A stretch of DNA of 64,000 nt from positions 170,619,598 through 170,683,597 of the forward strand of contig NC_062217.1 of assembly GCF_902686445.1 (NCBI RefSeq), given 5' to 3'. Positions 12,600 through 24,748 of the stretch are shown one piece after another. The DNA comes from Sciurus carolinensis (taxonomy: Eukaryota; Chordata; Mammalia; Rodentia; Sciuridae). The notes beneath the pieces are model-generated. The model ran no database searches. It saw nothing but the letters and a program-made list of their open reading frames with translations, and was not told the origin of the DNA. The stretch's first letter is position 1. Every line of letters begins with the position of its first letter. A program made the position numbers and the translations under genes.

Positions 12600-14345
12600 C
12601 AAATCTGTTAATAAAGTATCAAAAGAATGGTGAAAAAGCATTTGATAAAAGTAAAAATCTTTTTCAGTTCTAAACACTTTTAAATGAAGCAGGAACATAC
12701 AGATGATTCCTTTATGTGACAATTGCATACATTCTTCTAAATGCTAGCATTGTGATTTGAGGCAGCCACACGTGGAAGCATTCTCATTAAAGACAGGGTC
12801 AGGAAAATAATACCTGATGTCACTATTCATTTTTGTAATTGAGTGGTATTAGCTTAAATAGACAAGAGAAAAAATAGAAATAAAAGTTATAAAAGAAGAA
12901 ATTTTTCATTGGTTGGTGATATTATGAATTTTTAACTAGAAAATCCAAGAGAAGTGACAAACCATTATTAAGCGATATGTTCTTGTTAAAAATTAACAGA
13001 ATTCTGCTTCCAAAACTATGGAAAATGAGGTATTTGGAAGGACCTTCCCATCTGTTACCAAATAGCTGGGTCCTGGCTATGGCTCATGAGTTGCTGGGAT
13101 CACAGGAAGTGGAGGATACTTTCCCAGACCTACTCTTTCCTGAAAGAACCACCAGACTGTGAGAAGTGGAAGCAGTGAGTTTTAGGCTCTAAAACAGAAA
13201 TGTGGAAGGTTAACGTGTCACCAGCATTTTGTTTATTTAGAAATATGAGCCACAGTCTTGTAGAAACTCCCCATTTGCAACTTATCTGACAAAGGATTAG
13301 ATTCCGGAGTAAATGAAGGCCTCCTATAAATAAAAACAATAAACTCAATGGAAAAACAAGCAATGTTCAGACAATGGACATCTCACAGAAGAGGGAACAT
13401 GTCAATATCACAAGAAGTTAGTTGCTTTGGTAAACAAATTTAAACCCTGATGGTATACCATTTTGCATTTACAGAATTGGCAATAATTAAGAAATATAAT
13501 ATTTTTGAGGGACAATTTGGCATTATCACAGAAGGCTGAATATTTGTGTACTATAGACCAACAGATTTCACTACTTAGCCTAGACCCAAAGAAACTCTTG
13601 TGTGTGGAACCAGGAGACCATGAATGTTCATAGCTGTCCTGCCTGTGATACAAAAAACCTGGAGGGACCCATGTGTCCATTGTTAGGAGACTAGCTGAAT
13701 AAATTACTGTAAGTGCACATGATGGAATATAACACAGATAACCCAGTTAATACTCCAAACCTACCAAACAGCAGAGTGTAGCAGCACAGCATGGTTGTTT
13801 CCCCTTGTGACTTCATAGCTGATTGGGGATTGTGGCTCACTGCAGCTGCACTGCTGGGTGACAAAGTATCAATTGGCATATGTTGAGCCCAGGAAAATAT
13901 CAAAACAAAATTCATGGTATGGTTTCCACCAAATATACATGAAATCAAAAGATTATGAGCAGAACCCCTGTTAAATTGGGACGTGTCTTGTATGGCAGTG
14001 GAAAAGTGAGCTGGTTACTTAACAACTCGGTATATATCTCAGTAATGACACTGAAACAGCAAGTCTTGGAAAATAACACAATTTAGTCCATTGTTAAAAT
14101 GTATCAGCAAAACTCCATAGGAATTCATACATATGTTAAATCACTTTTAGAATTACAGGAATAATCAATGCAAAATTGATGGTAGTGTTGTCTTTGGTGG
14201 GTAAATGAAAGGGATTGGGCAGTGAACACGGAGAGCCCTGGTGTGGGTTCTGATGGCTGATCCACAGCACGTTTGATTATTGCTTTATTGTGTATGTATT
14301 CCATGTACTTTTGCAATACCAAATAGCATGATCATGATGAAGAGA
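12600..14345 (+). mobile_element. Old L1M ORF2 C-terminal region and 3' end, sense
   Basis: Decayed sense L1: 'gaaaaagcatttgataaaag' near the start is a typical L1 reverse-transcriptase segment. 'catgaatgttcatagctgtc', 'aaaaaacctggagggaccca' and 'gatggaatataacacag' near 13620-13735 mark the ORF2 end. Frames are broken throughout. Confidence 0.65.
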
Positions 14346-15536
14346 CCATGCAATGACTAATAAAAAAATAACCTTTCATACATATAAAGTGTTAATCGAT
14401 TAGAAGATAGAGGAAGGGACTCTCCCAGGTAAAATACTAGGAAGACATCTCAGGAAGTGTCAGACCTGTGCCAGGACAATTTGGGAAGGCTACTGAGAGC
14501 CACAAAAGGAGTGTGAGCAAGTGAAAAGGCATAACTTGTTCTTAGAAAAATTTATTCTCAGACATCAGTTCTTCCTAATTCTATAATCTTAATATTTTAT
14601 AAAAATGCTAAAACTTTTGTCCATCTAGACATGCTGAAAATCCTCAATAAATTTTAATTTGGGGGCTGGGGGGCATTGCTTAAGGAAAAGACTACAAAAT
14701 AAAACAAAAATAGATATAAAAGTTAATGTTAATTACAAATGAGCACATAAATATAAATATTAAAAATTTGACAAATATGATACCACCAATTTCAAACATT
14801 CAGACAAATAACATTTTTTAAATCAACTTTTGGAGACAGTCATTATATTTCCCCCTTAGTTTGGCTATGTATTTATTAAATTTTTAGTATTTTCTTTGGG
14901 AAAGAAGATCATTGGATGGAACTTTCTGATGGTTTAGGAGAGGTTTAGCTTTGCAGCCCAGTGTTGGTGGTGACGTGTTTTCAGGATTGTGATCACAGTG
15001 AAACTCTTCAAGTGTCCTTCCAGTAGGAAAAGCATGTCTACAGATTATTTCAGGGTTTCTTGGGCTAGGATACTCCTAACATTAGTACTTATTAAATTGA
15101 GGATACTTTCTATTAACTGGTTTGTCATTGATGTCTTTCTAAGAGTGACAGTTATGAGTTTCATTCATCTTTAAGTACATGTTTCATGAAAATTCAGGAG
15201 TTTAATATTTTCTCCATGTGTTCATGACTCACTTTTCATTAATTACTAAATAATCCAAGAACCCATTCATTCTATTTGAAAACTTATCTCTTTCCCTTAA
15301 TTACTGCTTTTAGGCAGTTCTGAGAAGTTTCACTATAATTTGCCTCTTGATGTTAAAGTAATTTCTGTTTGTTTCATTGTTCATTTTTAATCGCTTGCTT
15401 TATGGTTCATTAATTTTATATATTTTGTTATTTAATGAATAAATGGAGACCCTTCATGTATGTCTAAATAAGGAATGTAAAATTTAAAAACTTTAAACTA
15501 CTCTGAAATTGGTTTTCCAAATTGCAGTTAAAATGG
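14346..15536. other. AT-rich stretch without recognised gene or repeat
   Basis: Only short open frames and no clear transposon ends. Very old L1 sequence cannot be excluded. Confidence 0.4.
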
Positions 15537-15544
15537 CATATTCA

Positions 15545-16662
15545 GACAGGCACAATGGCACATACCTGTAATCCCAGTGACTTAGGAGGCTGAGGCAGGA
15601 GGATTGTGAGTCTGAGACCAGCCTGGGTGCCGGGGTCCAGCCCTAGCAGGAGTCCATGGGTTCCACACTGGTAAACGGGGTGCAGGGAGACAGCGTCGGC
15701 GATGGATGGAGAATGAAAGACGCAGACTCTAGTTCTGGTGCAATCAATCCCACTTTATTCTGGGGAAGGCTGGGTTTATATACATTTTTCTTCAGGCTAT
15801 AATGGCAGTCTTGTGGTTAATATTAAAGAAGTTTCCAAAGCATAGGCAGAAAACAACAACCTTACAGATCATCCTTACCTAATCACAATTGTTTTAAGAA
15901 TATTTAACTACGTTGATGAGCTAATACAATGTTTATTTCCTTAATATCTAAACTCTATGTGACTTAAGACTATTCTTATTATTCTCGCGGTTAAAGCAAT
16001 AGACAAGTAATCTCATGTGACCATTTTTGTTAGGTCCCTCTGGTTAATATCTAAATTGCTGAGTTAAGGTTACAGGAGGGCAGTGGTCCCAATGGTTATT
16101 GTGTACCAACATTTATTATAGGGGTGACATATTCTTTGTATGAAGGAAGGAATGTTGTGAAACCTTATTTTTTTACCTTACTACCACACATAAACAAAAC
16201 CATCGTTAGAATTTAACCAGTCTGTTGGAGACAAAGGCAGATCTATAACTATTTTCTCCAGAGGCATTCATTGCACGGTTGCAAAATTATTTTTAATTTT
16301 GTTAGTGGTAAAGACCCATTGTTTTTCAGATTGTAGGTAATATTTTCTGGAATTTTTGTTGTATTCCCCTCGTCCCCTTAAGCAATCTGTTCAGACTGAA
16401 ATGAGTAATATATTATCAGAAAAACACAGCAGAAAAAACACCATGCTTTGGAGCAAAACATCCGGCAATTCCTTTTAGGATGAGCCTTTGCAATCATCCT
16501 CCAGAGGATCTTTGTCAAGCACTGGATGGAATTCCGGACACCCCCGCACCTGGGCAATTTATTGAGATCCTATCTTGAAAGGACTGGGGAACTTAGCTCA
16601 GTGGTAGAGAGCCCCTGGTTAATTCTAAGTAGCACACATAAAAACAAACAAACAAAAAACCC
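15545..16662 (+). mobile_element. MEN-like SINE (B1+ID dimer) interrupted by an LTR
   Basis: The left half at 15545-15627 (acctgtaatcccagtgactt ... gagaccagcctggg) continues at 16549-16662 (cctgggcaatttattgagat ... ctcagtggtagagagcccct). An 8-bp direct repeat, CATATTCA, flanks the whole at 15537-15544 and 16663-16670. The SINE therefore inserted first and the LTR later. Confidence 0.85.
15628..16548 (-). mobile_element. Solo LTR of an ERVK/class II-type endogenous retrovirus, reverse
   Basis: The 921-bp element starts TG and ends CA. It is bounded by a perfect 6-bp duplication, CCTGGG, at 15622-15627 and 16549-16554, the size typical of ERVK/IAP-like integration. Read on the minus strand it has a TATA box (TATATAAA, complement of 15775-15782) and a poly(A) signal (AATAAA, complement of 15754-15759) some 15 bases further on. 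This is the compact promoter/poly(A) layout with a very short R known from betaretrovirus-like LTRs. No gag, pol or env sequence is present, so it is a solo LTR left by recombination. It lies antisense to FANK1. Confidence 0.85.
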
Positions 16663-16669
16663 CATATTC

Positions 16670-16905
16670 AACTTTCATTAACTTTTAAATTATTGAGCTA
16701 TAATTGACATACCATAAAATTCACCCCTTAAAAATGTAATTCAGAAAGTTGTGCAATCATTGCCACTATCTAATTTCAGGGCATGTTCATCACCTCCAAA
16801 AGAATTCAATTCCCATTAACAGTCATTTCTCACCCCTCCTCCCAGTTCCTTGCAGTCATTAATTCATTCTTTCATATAGTATTGTACAATATGGGACCTT
16901 TTGTG
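16670..16905 (-). mobile_element. Old L1M 3' UTR fragment, reverse
   Basis: The words 'attgagctataattgacata', 'agaaagttgtgcaatcattg' and 'ttcatcacctccaaaagaat' match the antisense of a common L1M 3' UTR. Confidence 0.65.
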
Positions 16906-18100
16906 CAACCTTTATTAACTTTTTGAGCAAACTTTGAGTCTTGTTTGTGTTCAAGTTTTCCTTTTGAGTCATAGAAAATGTATTTTAGAGCCTTTAAAAT
17001 ATTGTGTGCTTATGCTAGAAGAGATCCATACTTTATAATGGGCAAACCATTTCATGATCCTTAGAATCTGAAAAGGAAATCCCAGTTGACATGGATGTTT
17101 AAATAATACATCTAACATAAGGGGGAAATTCAAGAAGAATGTGTAGCTCTGGCAAAATCTGAAGTAATCAGTAACTTCAAGGGGAAGGAAGACTGTTTTC
17201 CCAGTCAGTGACTGATCAGTTGGGCTACATCCAGAATGTATTTTAAGTACTTGGTGATGTTTTTGAAGAGCATTGGAAACTCCATCACCTCTTCTGATAG
17301 TTATGTTGTTATATGATGGATCACAAGTGTGAATTATAGACTGTGTTATCCAGAGATGATGCTTTGTTCTGTAGAAATGCCGAAACTATGTTTGGTTTAT
17401 CCTTGTGTATGCTTTAATTTTAGATGGACTTTGACAAAGCTAAAACTTGAGTTTTCTGTATGGCAGGTAGTTTCTAAGCTCACTGGACTGGAACTTACAA
17501 AGCAATTTGGATTGTGGATTTTGCAGCAGGAATATAGTTGGTACTTAGTTCATTGTTTACTTACTTGATTTCTCATTTAATTTCATGTTTTTCATTATTT
17601 TGATTAATTCTTCATGAATTGTTTTGGATAAATTTGTCACATTTTTTATCTTGATAATTTTCCAGGCACTTATGTAAAAGTAGATCAAATCAAGCAATTA
17701 ATTTGATGATTCCCTGAGATTTCTGTTATTTGCTGAGTATTACTTTTGAATGGTTTTGTGATGCTGGGGATGGAACCCAGGGCCTTGCTCATGATGGGAA
17801 GATAAATCCTTCCCTGTCCTGATCCCTGATAGGCAGAACAATTCATTTAACAATTTAAGACCTCCCACTATTATTTATACTATTTTAAGAATAATACTGT
17901 ATAGTCTCTCTTGTATATCCTTCAAGTCAATGCTAAAGTACCTTTTAATTCATTTAAATGGTGTAATCAGAGTAAACATAGCTTCACTGTGTTCTGTGAT
18001 GATTTCTGATTTTTGGGAGCCCTCAATACATTTAATCGAGTGTGAAAACTCACCTGGTATCAGTAATGTATGTTTTGTTTAAAAGACTTAATAACATCTA
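16906..18100. other. Stretch with little recognisable content
   Basis: AT-rich intronic sequence. A short reverse ID-like head may lie at 17759-17800 (atgctggggatggaacccag). No gene is supported. Confidence 0.45.
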
Positions 18101-18104
18101 CTTA

Positions 18105-18790
18105 TGAGAGATAACATTTGATCCTTGACTTTCTGAGGCTGGCTTATTTCACTTAGCATGATGTTCTCCATATCCATCCATTTACCAGCAAATGCCATAC
18201 TTTCATTCTTCTTTATGGTTGCGTAAAACTCCATTGTGTGTATGTATCACATTTTCTTTATCCATCCATCGGTTGACTGGTGTCTGAGTTGCTTCCATAA
18301 CTGGGCTATTGTGGATTAGTGCTCCTATAAACATGGATGCGCCTGTATCATTATAGTAATGCTAAGCTAGACCAAAGTAAGGAGAAAGGGTGTGTGGGGA
18401 TCCCATGATAATAGAAGGGAGATCAGTGGAGTGGAGGAAGGGGATTGAAGGGGAGGGAAGAGGGACAGGAAAAGAGGAACAATAGAACAAAATTGACCAA
18501 ATCATGCTCTGTACATGTATGAGTATAGCACAGTGAATTTTCACTTTCATGTATATAAAGTAGTATTTTAAAAGAGAAATATTAATGAATACAAGTAAAA
18601 TCAGCACAGTAGAGGAATAGGAGCAGAGGGAAGGAGGAGCAGAGGGAAAAGGGAAGCACTGGGAACTGAAGTGGAGCAAATCATTTCCATGCATGTATGA
18701 TTATGTAAAAATGAACCCTAATATTATGTACAGCTATAACAATCTAATAAAAACATACAAAGACAATTACAAAAAGCATTATATTGAATA
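18105..18790. mobile_element. L1 3' end with 5' inversion (twin-priming structure)
   Basis: The segment 18105-18357 is antisense L1 from just before the 3' UTR ('ggctggcttatttcacttag', 'gggctattgtggattagtgc'). The segment 18358-18790 is sense L1 3' UTR ('atgctaagctagaccaaag', then 'aggaaggggattgaagggg'), ending in an AATAAA-like word. The two pieces abut in L1 coordinates, with 'atg' shared at the junction. The G/A-rich 3'-UTR block occurs twice (about 18400-18560 and 18600-18760). Confidence 0.7.
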
Positions 18791-20208
18791 AATGATTCTT
18801 TATTATGGAAGAGACTTGCCATATCTTACAGCAATTTGTTCATGTTTATGTTTGTTTTATAATACCTATTTGGCAATCATTTTTAGCAACTCTTTGATAT
18901 GTTCTATTTGACTTGGGGTAATCAGAATCAGAATTTTGGAGTTGAGAAATGTGCATTCATAGTGTTGCAGTGAAGACATCTTCGTAACAGGCCAGGAGGA
19001 GACTTCTCCCACTTTCAGAAGTCAACACCTTTGTTAAAATGAGGCTATGGAAATGAAATGATGTTTCTTTTTACAAGTGCCTGTGTTCTGCTTGGATGTA
19101 TTCTGATTCTTACCATGTTATTTATTGCGTTTGTTGTCATTGTTCTACATGTTTTCTGGACTATCGTGATTCTTTTTGAAATGGTTCTGCATATCATTTC
19201 AACCATCAGGAGTTTTTAGTTTCCATTGTTTTATGGTATGGAGTTTTTTGACATTTTGAAGCTCCTGCCAATCTTTCTTTCTTTCCTTCATTTTTTAGCT
19301 TCAATGAGGATACTTAATTTCCAGTGAGCTTAAATTTTGGAATGATCAGTAATTGTAGAAAAAGTAAAAAATTGATTTGAAATTAAGGCACACATAAGAG
19401 AAATTCTAATGTGTTTAGAAATTGCTACTGTGTTCAATTGTGCCCCACAATTGTGTAAGCAGATTATTCATGTACTACAAATATTGAATTATTGATGGGA
19501 TATGCATGGGTGTTTTTCACTGGAACATTTATTTCTTTGGGCTGGTTTGCTGTAATGGTGGCAATTTTGCATGCTGTTTTATCTGGAACTGTCAGATGTT
19601 GTGAGGACAAGACGCATCAGATGAGTTAAGGTGTGCATGAGAAATGCATGAGTCATGGCGCCGCATCCTCAAGGGGGTTTGCTACTTGTAGTAGAACTTT
19701 GTCGGTGTCCTACAAACCCAGGATTTTGACAAATTTTATTTTGTGTGATTTGTTGCAAAAAAAAAAAAAAAAAAAGCACGCTGCTTCATAAAACTCCATG
19801 CACTATTTATTGAGTATATTTTTAAGAAGCAGAAACTTCTGTTTTAATTAGATATCAATGAGATCAAAATCCTCTGCTAAATGCTTTCAAACTTTAGAAT
19901 TTCCATAGACTAGCTTCTGGCATATACATTGAAAACCTTGTTTCTTCCCCAGTGAAGTGCACATTTGTCTGTATGACCTGTCACCCTGTCCCTGTGTGAT
20001 GGGGAGTGAGCACTGTAGTGGCGGGAGTAGCTCTGGAAGTGATGGCTAGGTAGGTCCTGTTAAACCAAACTAAATGTATTTCTCAGCCAACTGCCTTTTA
20101 GTCAGATCCCAGGAATACTTACACCTGCAATATCATGAGTCACAATAAGTGGATAGAGGAGAATTTGGAATAGGAAGAGAATGTTTTCATAATACCTGGA
20201 GTTTAAAC
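18791..20208. other. Stretch without recognised gene or repeat
   Basis: AT-rich single-copy sequence with an A-run at about 19757-19775. No convincing open frame or transposon end. Confidence 0.45.
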
Positions 20209-20223
20209 ATTGCTTGCAAATTC

Positions 20224-20388
20224 TTTCTTCCTTCCTCCCTTCCTTCATTTTTGTTTCAGGACTGGGGATCGAAACCCCCAGTCTACCACTGAGCTCCATC
20301 CCCAGCCTTTTTTGTTTTTTATTTTGAGACAGGGTCTTGCTTAGTTGCTGAGGTTGGCCTTGAACTTGTGATCCTCCTCTGTAGCTGG
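20224..20388 (-). mobile_element. MEN-like SINE, reverse, with near-perfect TSD
   Basis: Reverse ID head (actggggatcgaaaccccca ... gagctccatccccagccttt) and a short reverse B1 part. The flanks are ATTGCTTGCAAATTC at 20209-20223 and ATTGTTTGCAAATTC at 20389-20403: a 15-bp target-site duplication with one mismatch. Confidence 0.85.
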
Positions 20389-20403
20389 ATTGTTTGCAAA
20401 TTC

Positions 20404-21707
20404 ACAAAACAGTTTGACCATGGGAACACATGCTGGGACCCTCTGTGGTCTTGGAAGGGGCCCATTACAAGTGAAAGAGTCTTTTACTTAGGCTTCATTA
20501 GTCTTCTAGCGAGTCTTCCTCCAGGGGCCTTCTCCTCATATATTCAGTAAATGTGAGTTTGACTCAACAATATTTGTTTACAATGTCATTGTAAACAAAT
20601 TTGCCTGCACTGTTTCCAAGATCCAAGGTACAAGCATGTTGTATGCCCCATCTCTGTGTCACAGAGTTGCTTTCTGCATGTTTTCCTGCCAGCTGCAGGA
20701 TTCTGCCCAGGTCTGCCCACATGCTGTGTGTGGACAAGTTGCCTTTAGCCTCCCCTTGGGGTCTGGAGGAAGGGGGCAAGCAGAACTGCTTTCTGTAATA
20801 GAGGAAGCTCCTTTGGGTACCAGATTCCAGTTCCAGATATATTGCACCTTCCCTGTTCCCCATTTCTAGCTCAGTTAAAACTAAAATAAGGACAAAGTTA
20901 AAACTAAAATAAGGACAAAGGTCCATAGCACAAGTTTCAGAACCTCAGGTTAGACCTACTTTCAACACTTTATCTTTGGGTCCCAATTGTGGCTGATAAT
21001 TTTTGCGTGGTCCCAGCTGAGAGCACTTTTCTGGAGCTTTCTGTATCAATATAGGTAAACAGCCCAAGGCTGCTAACCACGTGGAGTTGGTCTGTCTTGC
21101 CCAAGGGTACCACTGCAGAGCTTCCATTTAAAAACAAACAAACAAACAAACAAACAAAAAAAAAAAAGTTTTGAGATGGTTTCCCTACCCTGTGAATACA
21201 CTGAAAATCACTGAACTGTCTGCTTTAAATCGGTAAATTTAAGTGTGTGAATTATAGCTCAAGGTTGTTTTAAAAAAATCAGATGTTCTTGACTGAACTC
21301 TGACCCAAACCAGCATCACAAATGTGTTTGTCCCTGGTGCTGGAGGGAAGTTTGGACACCAAAACTTCCTTTTGTCTCTGGAAACTTCTTATCCACTCTG
21401 CCCAGAAACTCAGGTGCCATCTTGGTGGGAGAGCCCTTTAGTGTCTGAGGCAGAGCCCAACACCCTGCCTGTTGGAACACCTCTGCTAGGCCTGTCCCAC
21501 TGGATGGCACTCTGGGTGTTTGCTTATTGAATAGCTCCCTCTAGCCCCCAAAGACCCTGCTGCAGTGAGCAAACCCTGACCTCCTAGAGAAAGGTCCTGT
21601 GGCGCCACAGGGTTGGGGTGGCAGCCTTCTCCCATGGGGATGTCAGCAGAGAGTGCTGGGCTTATGGCAGCGTATTTCAGGTCTCTGCATATCTTCTGTC
21701 ACTTTGT
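20404..21707. other. Single-copy stretch with small tandem repeats
   Basis: No gene is supported despite several overlapping open frames of 60-120 codons. It contains the 23-bp duplication at 20874-20919 and an (AAAC)n run at about 21131-21168. Confidence 0.5.
20874..20919. repeat. Perfect 23-bp tandem duplication
   Basis: Two identical, directly adjacent 23-bp units, 20874-20896 and 20897-20919. Each begins GTTAAAAC and ends GGACAAA. Confidence 0.95.
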
Positions 21708-21882
21708 AGTGGTTCTTAGGATTGGGCATGTGTCAGAACTACCTGAAAGGCTCTTAACCCATGAAATGACTGGCCCTGCCTCAGAGTTTGATTCACTTAG
21801 GTCTTGGCTCAGAACTGAGAATTTGCTTTTCTGACAGGTTACCAGTGATGAGCCAGGAACCCTGCTTTGAGAACTGCTGACC
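21708..21882. mobile_element. MER5A-like hAT DNA transposon remnant
   Basis: The left end 'agtggttcttaggattgggc' and right end 'ctgctttgagaactgctga' form the imperfect inverted repeats of MER5A. The interior (gtcagaactacctgaaaggc, gagaatttgcttttctgac) fits the family. It is non-autonomous and has no coding sequence. Confidence 0.75.
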
Positions 21883-22404
21883 ATCTGACCAGGGCCCATG
21901 TGTTCTGGGGGGGCGCCGCCAGTCCCACCTCTTTGTGTAGATGCATGCACTGCATCAGCTTTGGCAAAGTGGAATCTCCCGTTGCTCAGACCTAGGGCTG
22001 AGTCAAGTCTGAGGGTAGTGACTGTCCCACTTTGCTCTCCAGTCCCTCTGAGTAGGGTAGAGCTACCTGAGGGTGAGCTCTGCAGATGGGGAGACTTCAG
22101 ACCTTGGGTTCTAACCAGATCAGCTGCTTTTCTATCTTAGGCTTTATCTTTTTTATCAGATCTCCAGGCAAGTTTGTCTGGAGAGTGAATTACAGCACAG
22201 GAAAAAACAGAAACAACAACAACAAAACTAACCATTTTTTAATGGTAACAACTTGCGTCCTGGACTCTGGAAAATGAACAGCATATAAATGTTCTGAAAT
22301 TTCCTTTGAGGTCTGGGTACCAGAGAGCCAGGGGGCCAGAGGACCTCTTGGGTGTTAAGCTGTACTTTTCCATGTCACAGGGAGCCACCTCTCCAGGTTC
22401 AGTC

Positions 22405-22475
22405 TGGTTTTGTGGGTCGGAACTCTGGAGCCAGACAGACCTGGGATCGTGTCCTGCACTGCTGGTTTTACCTTT
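22405..22475 (+). mobile_element. MIR fragment
   Basis: Contains 'ctggagccagacagacctgg' followed by 'gatcgtgtcctgcactgctg', the core-SINE words of MIR. Short and old. Confidence 0.5.
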
Positions 22476-23216
22476 ATGTATCCTTTATATATATAATGCT
22501 CTTATCTGAGGTGGCCTTTTATTTTTTTTTCTCTTACCTGATTTCTCTGGCCATAATTTTGAGTATCGAATAGGAGTGATGATAGTGGACCCCTTTGTCT
22601 TGTTCCTGTTTTTTCTCATTCAGTATGATGTTGACAATGGGTTTGTCCTGTATAGCCCTTATTATGTTGGGCTATGCTCTTTCTATCCCTGGTTTATTCA
22701 GGACATTTATCATGAGGGGTGTTGAATATTATCAAAGGCTTTGTCTGTACCCATTGAAATGATCATGTGATTTTTGTTCTTGGTTTTATTATGTAGTATT
22801 ATGTATTATGGTTTTTGATTTACATATATTGATCCATTCTGAAATGAAACTAACTTGATCATTCATAAAGCTGTATGATATCTTTAATGTGTTGTTGAAT
22901 TTGATTTTCAAGTATTTTTGTTGAGGATTTTTGCATTTTTGTTCATCAAGGATATTGGTCTATAATTTTCTTTTTTTGTTGTTGTATCCTTACCAGATTT
23001 TGGTAGCAGGGAGTTTGAAAGGGCTCCTTCCTTTCCTTTTTAGTGAAATAGTTTGAGTGTTGGTTTCTTCTTTAAAAGTTCAGTAAAAATCTGCTGTGAA
23101 TCCATCCTTTTGGGGATTTTACTTGAGAGATTTTTATTATTGATTTAATCTCATTGCTTGTTATTGGTCTGTTTGGGTTTTTAATATCCTTTGGGTTCAG
23201 TTTTGCTGGGCTATTT

Positions 23217-23640
23217 GTTTTAGTCAGCTGTTTTGTCACTGTGACTCAGAGACCTGACAATAACAATTAGAGGAGGAAAAGTTTATTTGGCGCTCACAGT
23301 TTCAGAGATGGCAGTTCATAGCTGCTGACTCCACTGCTCTGGAGGAACCAAGGCAGAGCATCATGGTGGAAGGGCATGGAGGAGGAAAGCACCTCAAGAC
23401 ATGGCAGCAGAAATGCAGAGACAGAACTCCATGCACCAGGACAAAGCATAAACCCATATGCAAACCTCCAGTGATCTAACTCTTGCCTGCCTATAATTAC
23501 CATACAGTTAACCCACATCGGTGAATTCGTCTACTGATTAGGTCAAACCTCTCAAATCTAATTATTTCATGTCTGAAGATTCTTATACTTTTTATGTTCA
23601 CTCATGAGCTTTTTGGGGATACCTCATATCTAAATCATAG
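23217..23640 (-). mobile_element. MaLR-type solo LTR, reverse
   Basis: The plus strand starts 'tgttttagtcagctgttttg' and ends 'gatacctcatatctaaatca' plus 'tagca', that is TG...CA. In the minus orientation an AATAAA poly(A) signal lies near the 3' end (complement of the tttatt near 23283). The L1 sequence resumes on each side. It belongs to the same broad family as the LTR at 4940 but is non-coding and less decayed. Confidence 0.7.
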
Positions 23641-24074
23641 CAGCTGTATGTATCTATAAATTTGTCCATTTCTTCTAAATTTTCTTTTATTGGAATATAA
23701 TTTTGACAAATACTCCCTACTGATTCTCTGGATTTCAGTGGTATCTGTTATAATATCCCTCCTTTCTTCCCTAATTTTATTAATTTGTGTCTTTCTTTTG
23801 GTTAGTTTGGCTAAAGGGTCTGTGGATTTTATTTATCTTTTCAAAGAGTCAACTCTTTATTTCACTGATTGTATTATTCTTTTAGTCTTTATTTCATTTA
23901 TTTCTGCTCTGGTCTTTCTTTCCTTCCACTGATTTTGGATTTGCTTTTTCTTATATTTCTTGAACCTTAAGATGCCTCACTGGGGTATTTGAGATCTATA
24001 TTTTTAATGTAGACACTTATAAACTTCCCTCTTATAACTGCTTTTACTGTGTCCCAAAGGTAGGTTGTGTTTTC

Positions 24075-24204
24075 TTAAAATATATTTACTTTTAGATGGA
24101 CACAATGCCTTTATTTTATTTATTTTTATGTGGTGCTAAGGATCAAATCCAGTGCCTCACATGTGCTAGGTAAGTGTTCTACCACTGAGCTACAACCCCA
24201 GCCT
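24075..24204 (-). mobile_element. STRID-type SINE, reverse, with imperfect TSD
   Basis: STRID tail (acttttagatggacacaatg) and reverse ID head (ggtgctaaggatcaaatcca ... gagctacaaccccagcc). Related words GGTAGGTTGTG and GGTAGATTGTA flank it. It is inserted in the reverse L1. Confidence 0.8.
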
Positions 24205-24458
24205 GGTAGATTGTATTTTTATTTTAATTTGATTCTAAAAAAGTTTTAATTTCCCCCTGATTTCTTAAGTGACTCACTGCTCATTCAGAAGTATGTTGTT
24301 TAGTCTCCATGTGTTTGCCTATTTCCTGTAGTTACTCTTGCTGCTAATTTCTAATTTCATTCCATTATAATCTGGTGAGATGCAAGAAATTATTTCAATT
24401 TTTTTGTGTTTATTAAGATTTGCTTTATGGACTAAAATGTGATCAATTTTAGATAAGT

Positions 24459-24610
24459 TAAAAAAATTTTTTTTAGTTGTCAATGTACCTTTATTTTTAA
24501 TTTATTTATATGTGGTACTGTTTTAATTATATATATGTGGTGCTGAGAATTGAACCCAGTGCCTCACACATGCTAGGCAAGTGCTGTACCACTGAGTTAC
24601 AACCCCAGCC
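24459..24610 (-). mobile_element. STRID-type SINE, reverse, with internal duplication
   Basis: The tail 'tttagttgtcaatgtacctt' leads to two partial copies of the 'atatgtggt(g/a)ctg' segment before the head 'gagaattgaacccagtgcct'. The word GATAAG lies on both sides. Confidence 0.75.
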
Positions 24611-24748
24611 CTTGGATAAGGTTCTGTGTGCCAGTGAGGAGAATGTGTATTCTATAGCTGTTGGATGGAATATTCTGTAAATGTCTGTTAAATCGATTAC
24701 ATTTATAGTGTAATTAAACTCATATCTTCCAGACCCCCTCCCCCCCAA
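24611..24748 (-). pseudogene. L1 ORF2 endonuclease remnant
   Basis: On the minus strand the frame reads NVIDLTDIYRIFHPTAIEYTF, the 'DLIDIYRTLHP...YTF' motif region of the L1 ORF2 apurinic-type endonuclease. It is a short fragment that runs into the SINE at 24610. Only this piece is open. Confidence 0.75.

Noticed and set aside
15628..16548. Complete endogenous provirus
   Set aside because: TG...CA ends with a 6-bp duplication enclose only 921 bp with no gag/pol/env text, so it is a solo LTR.
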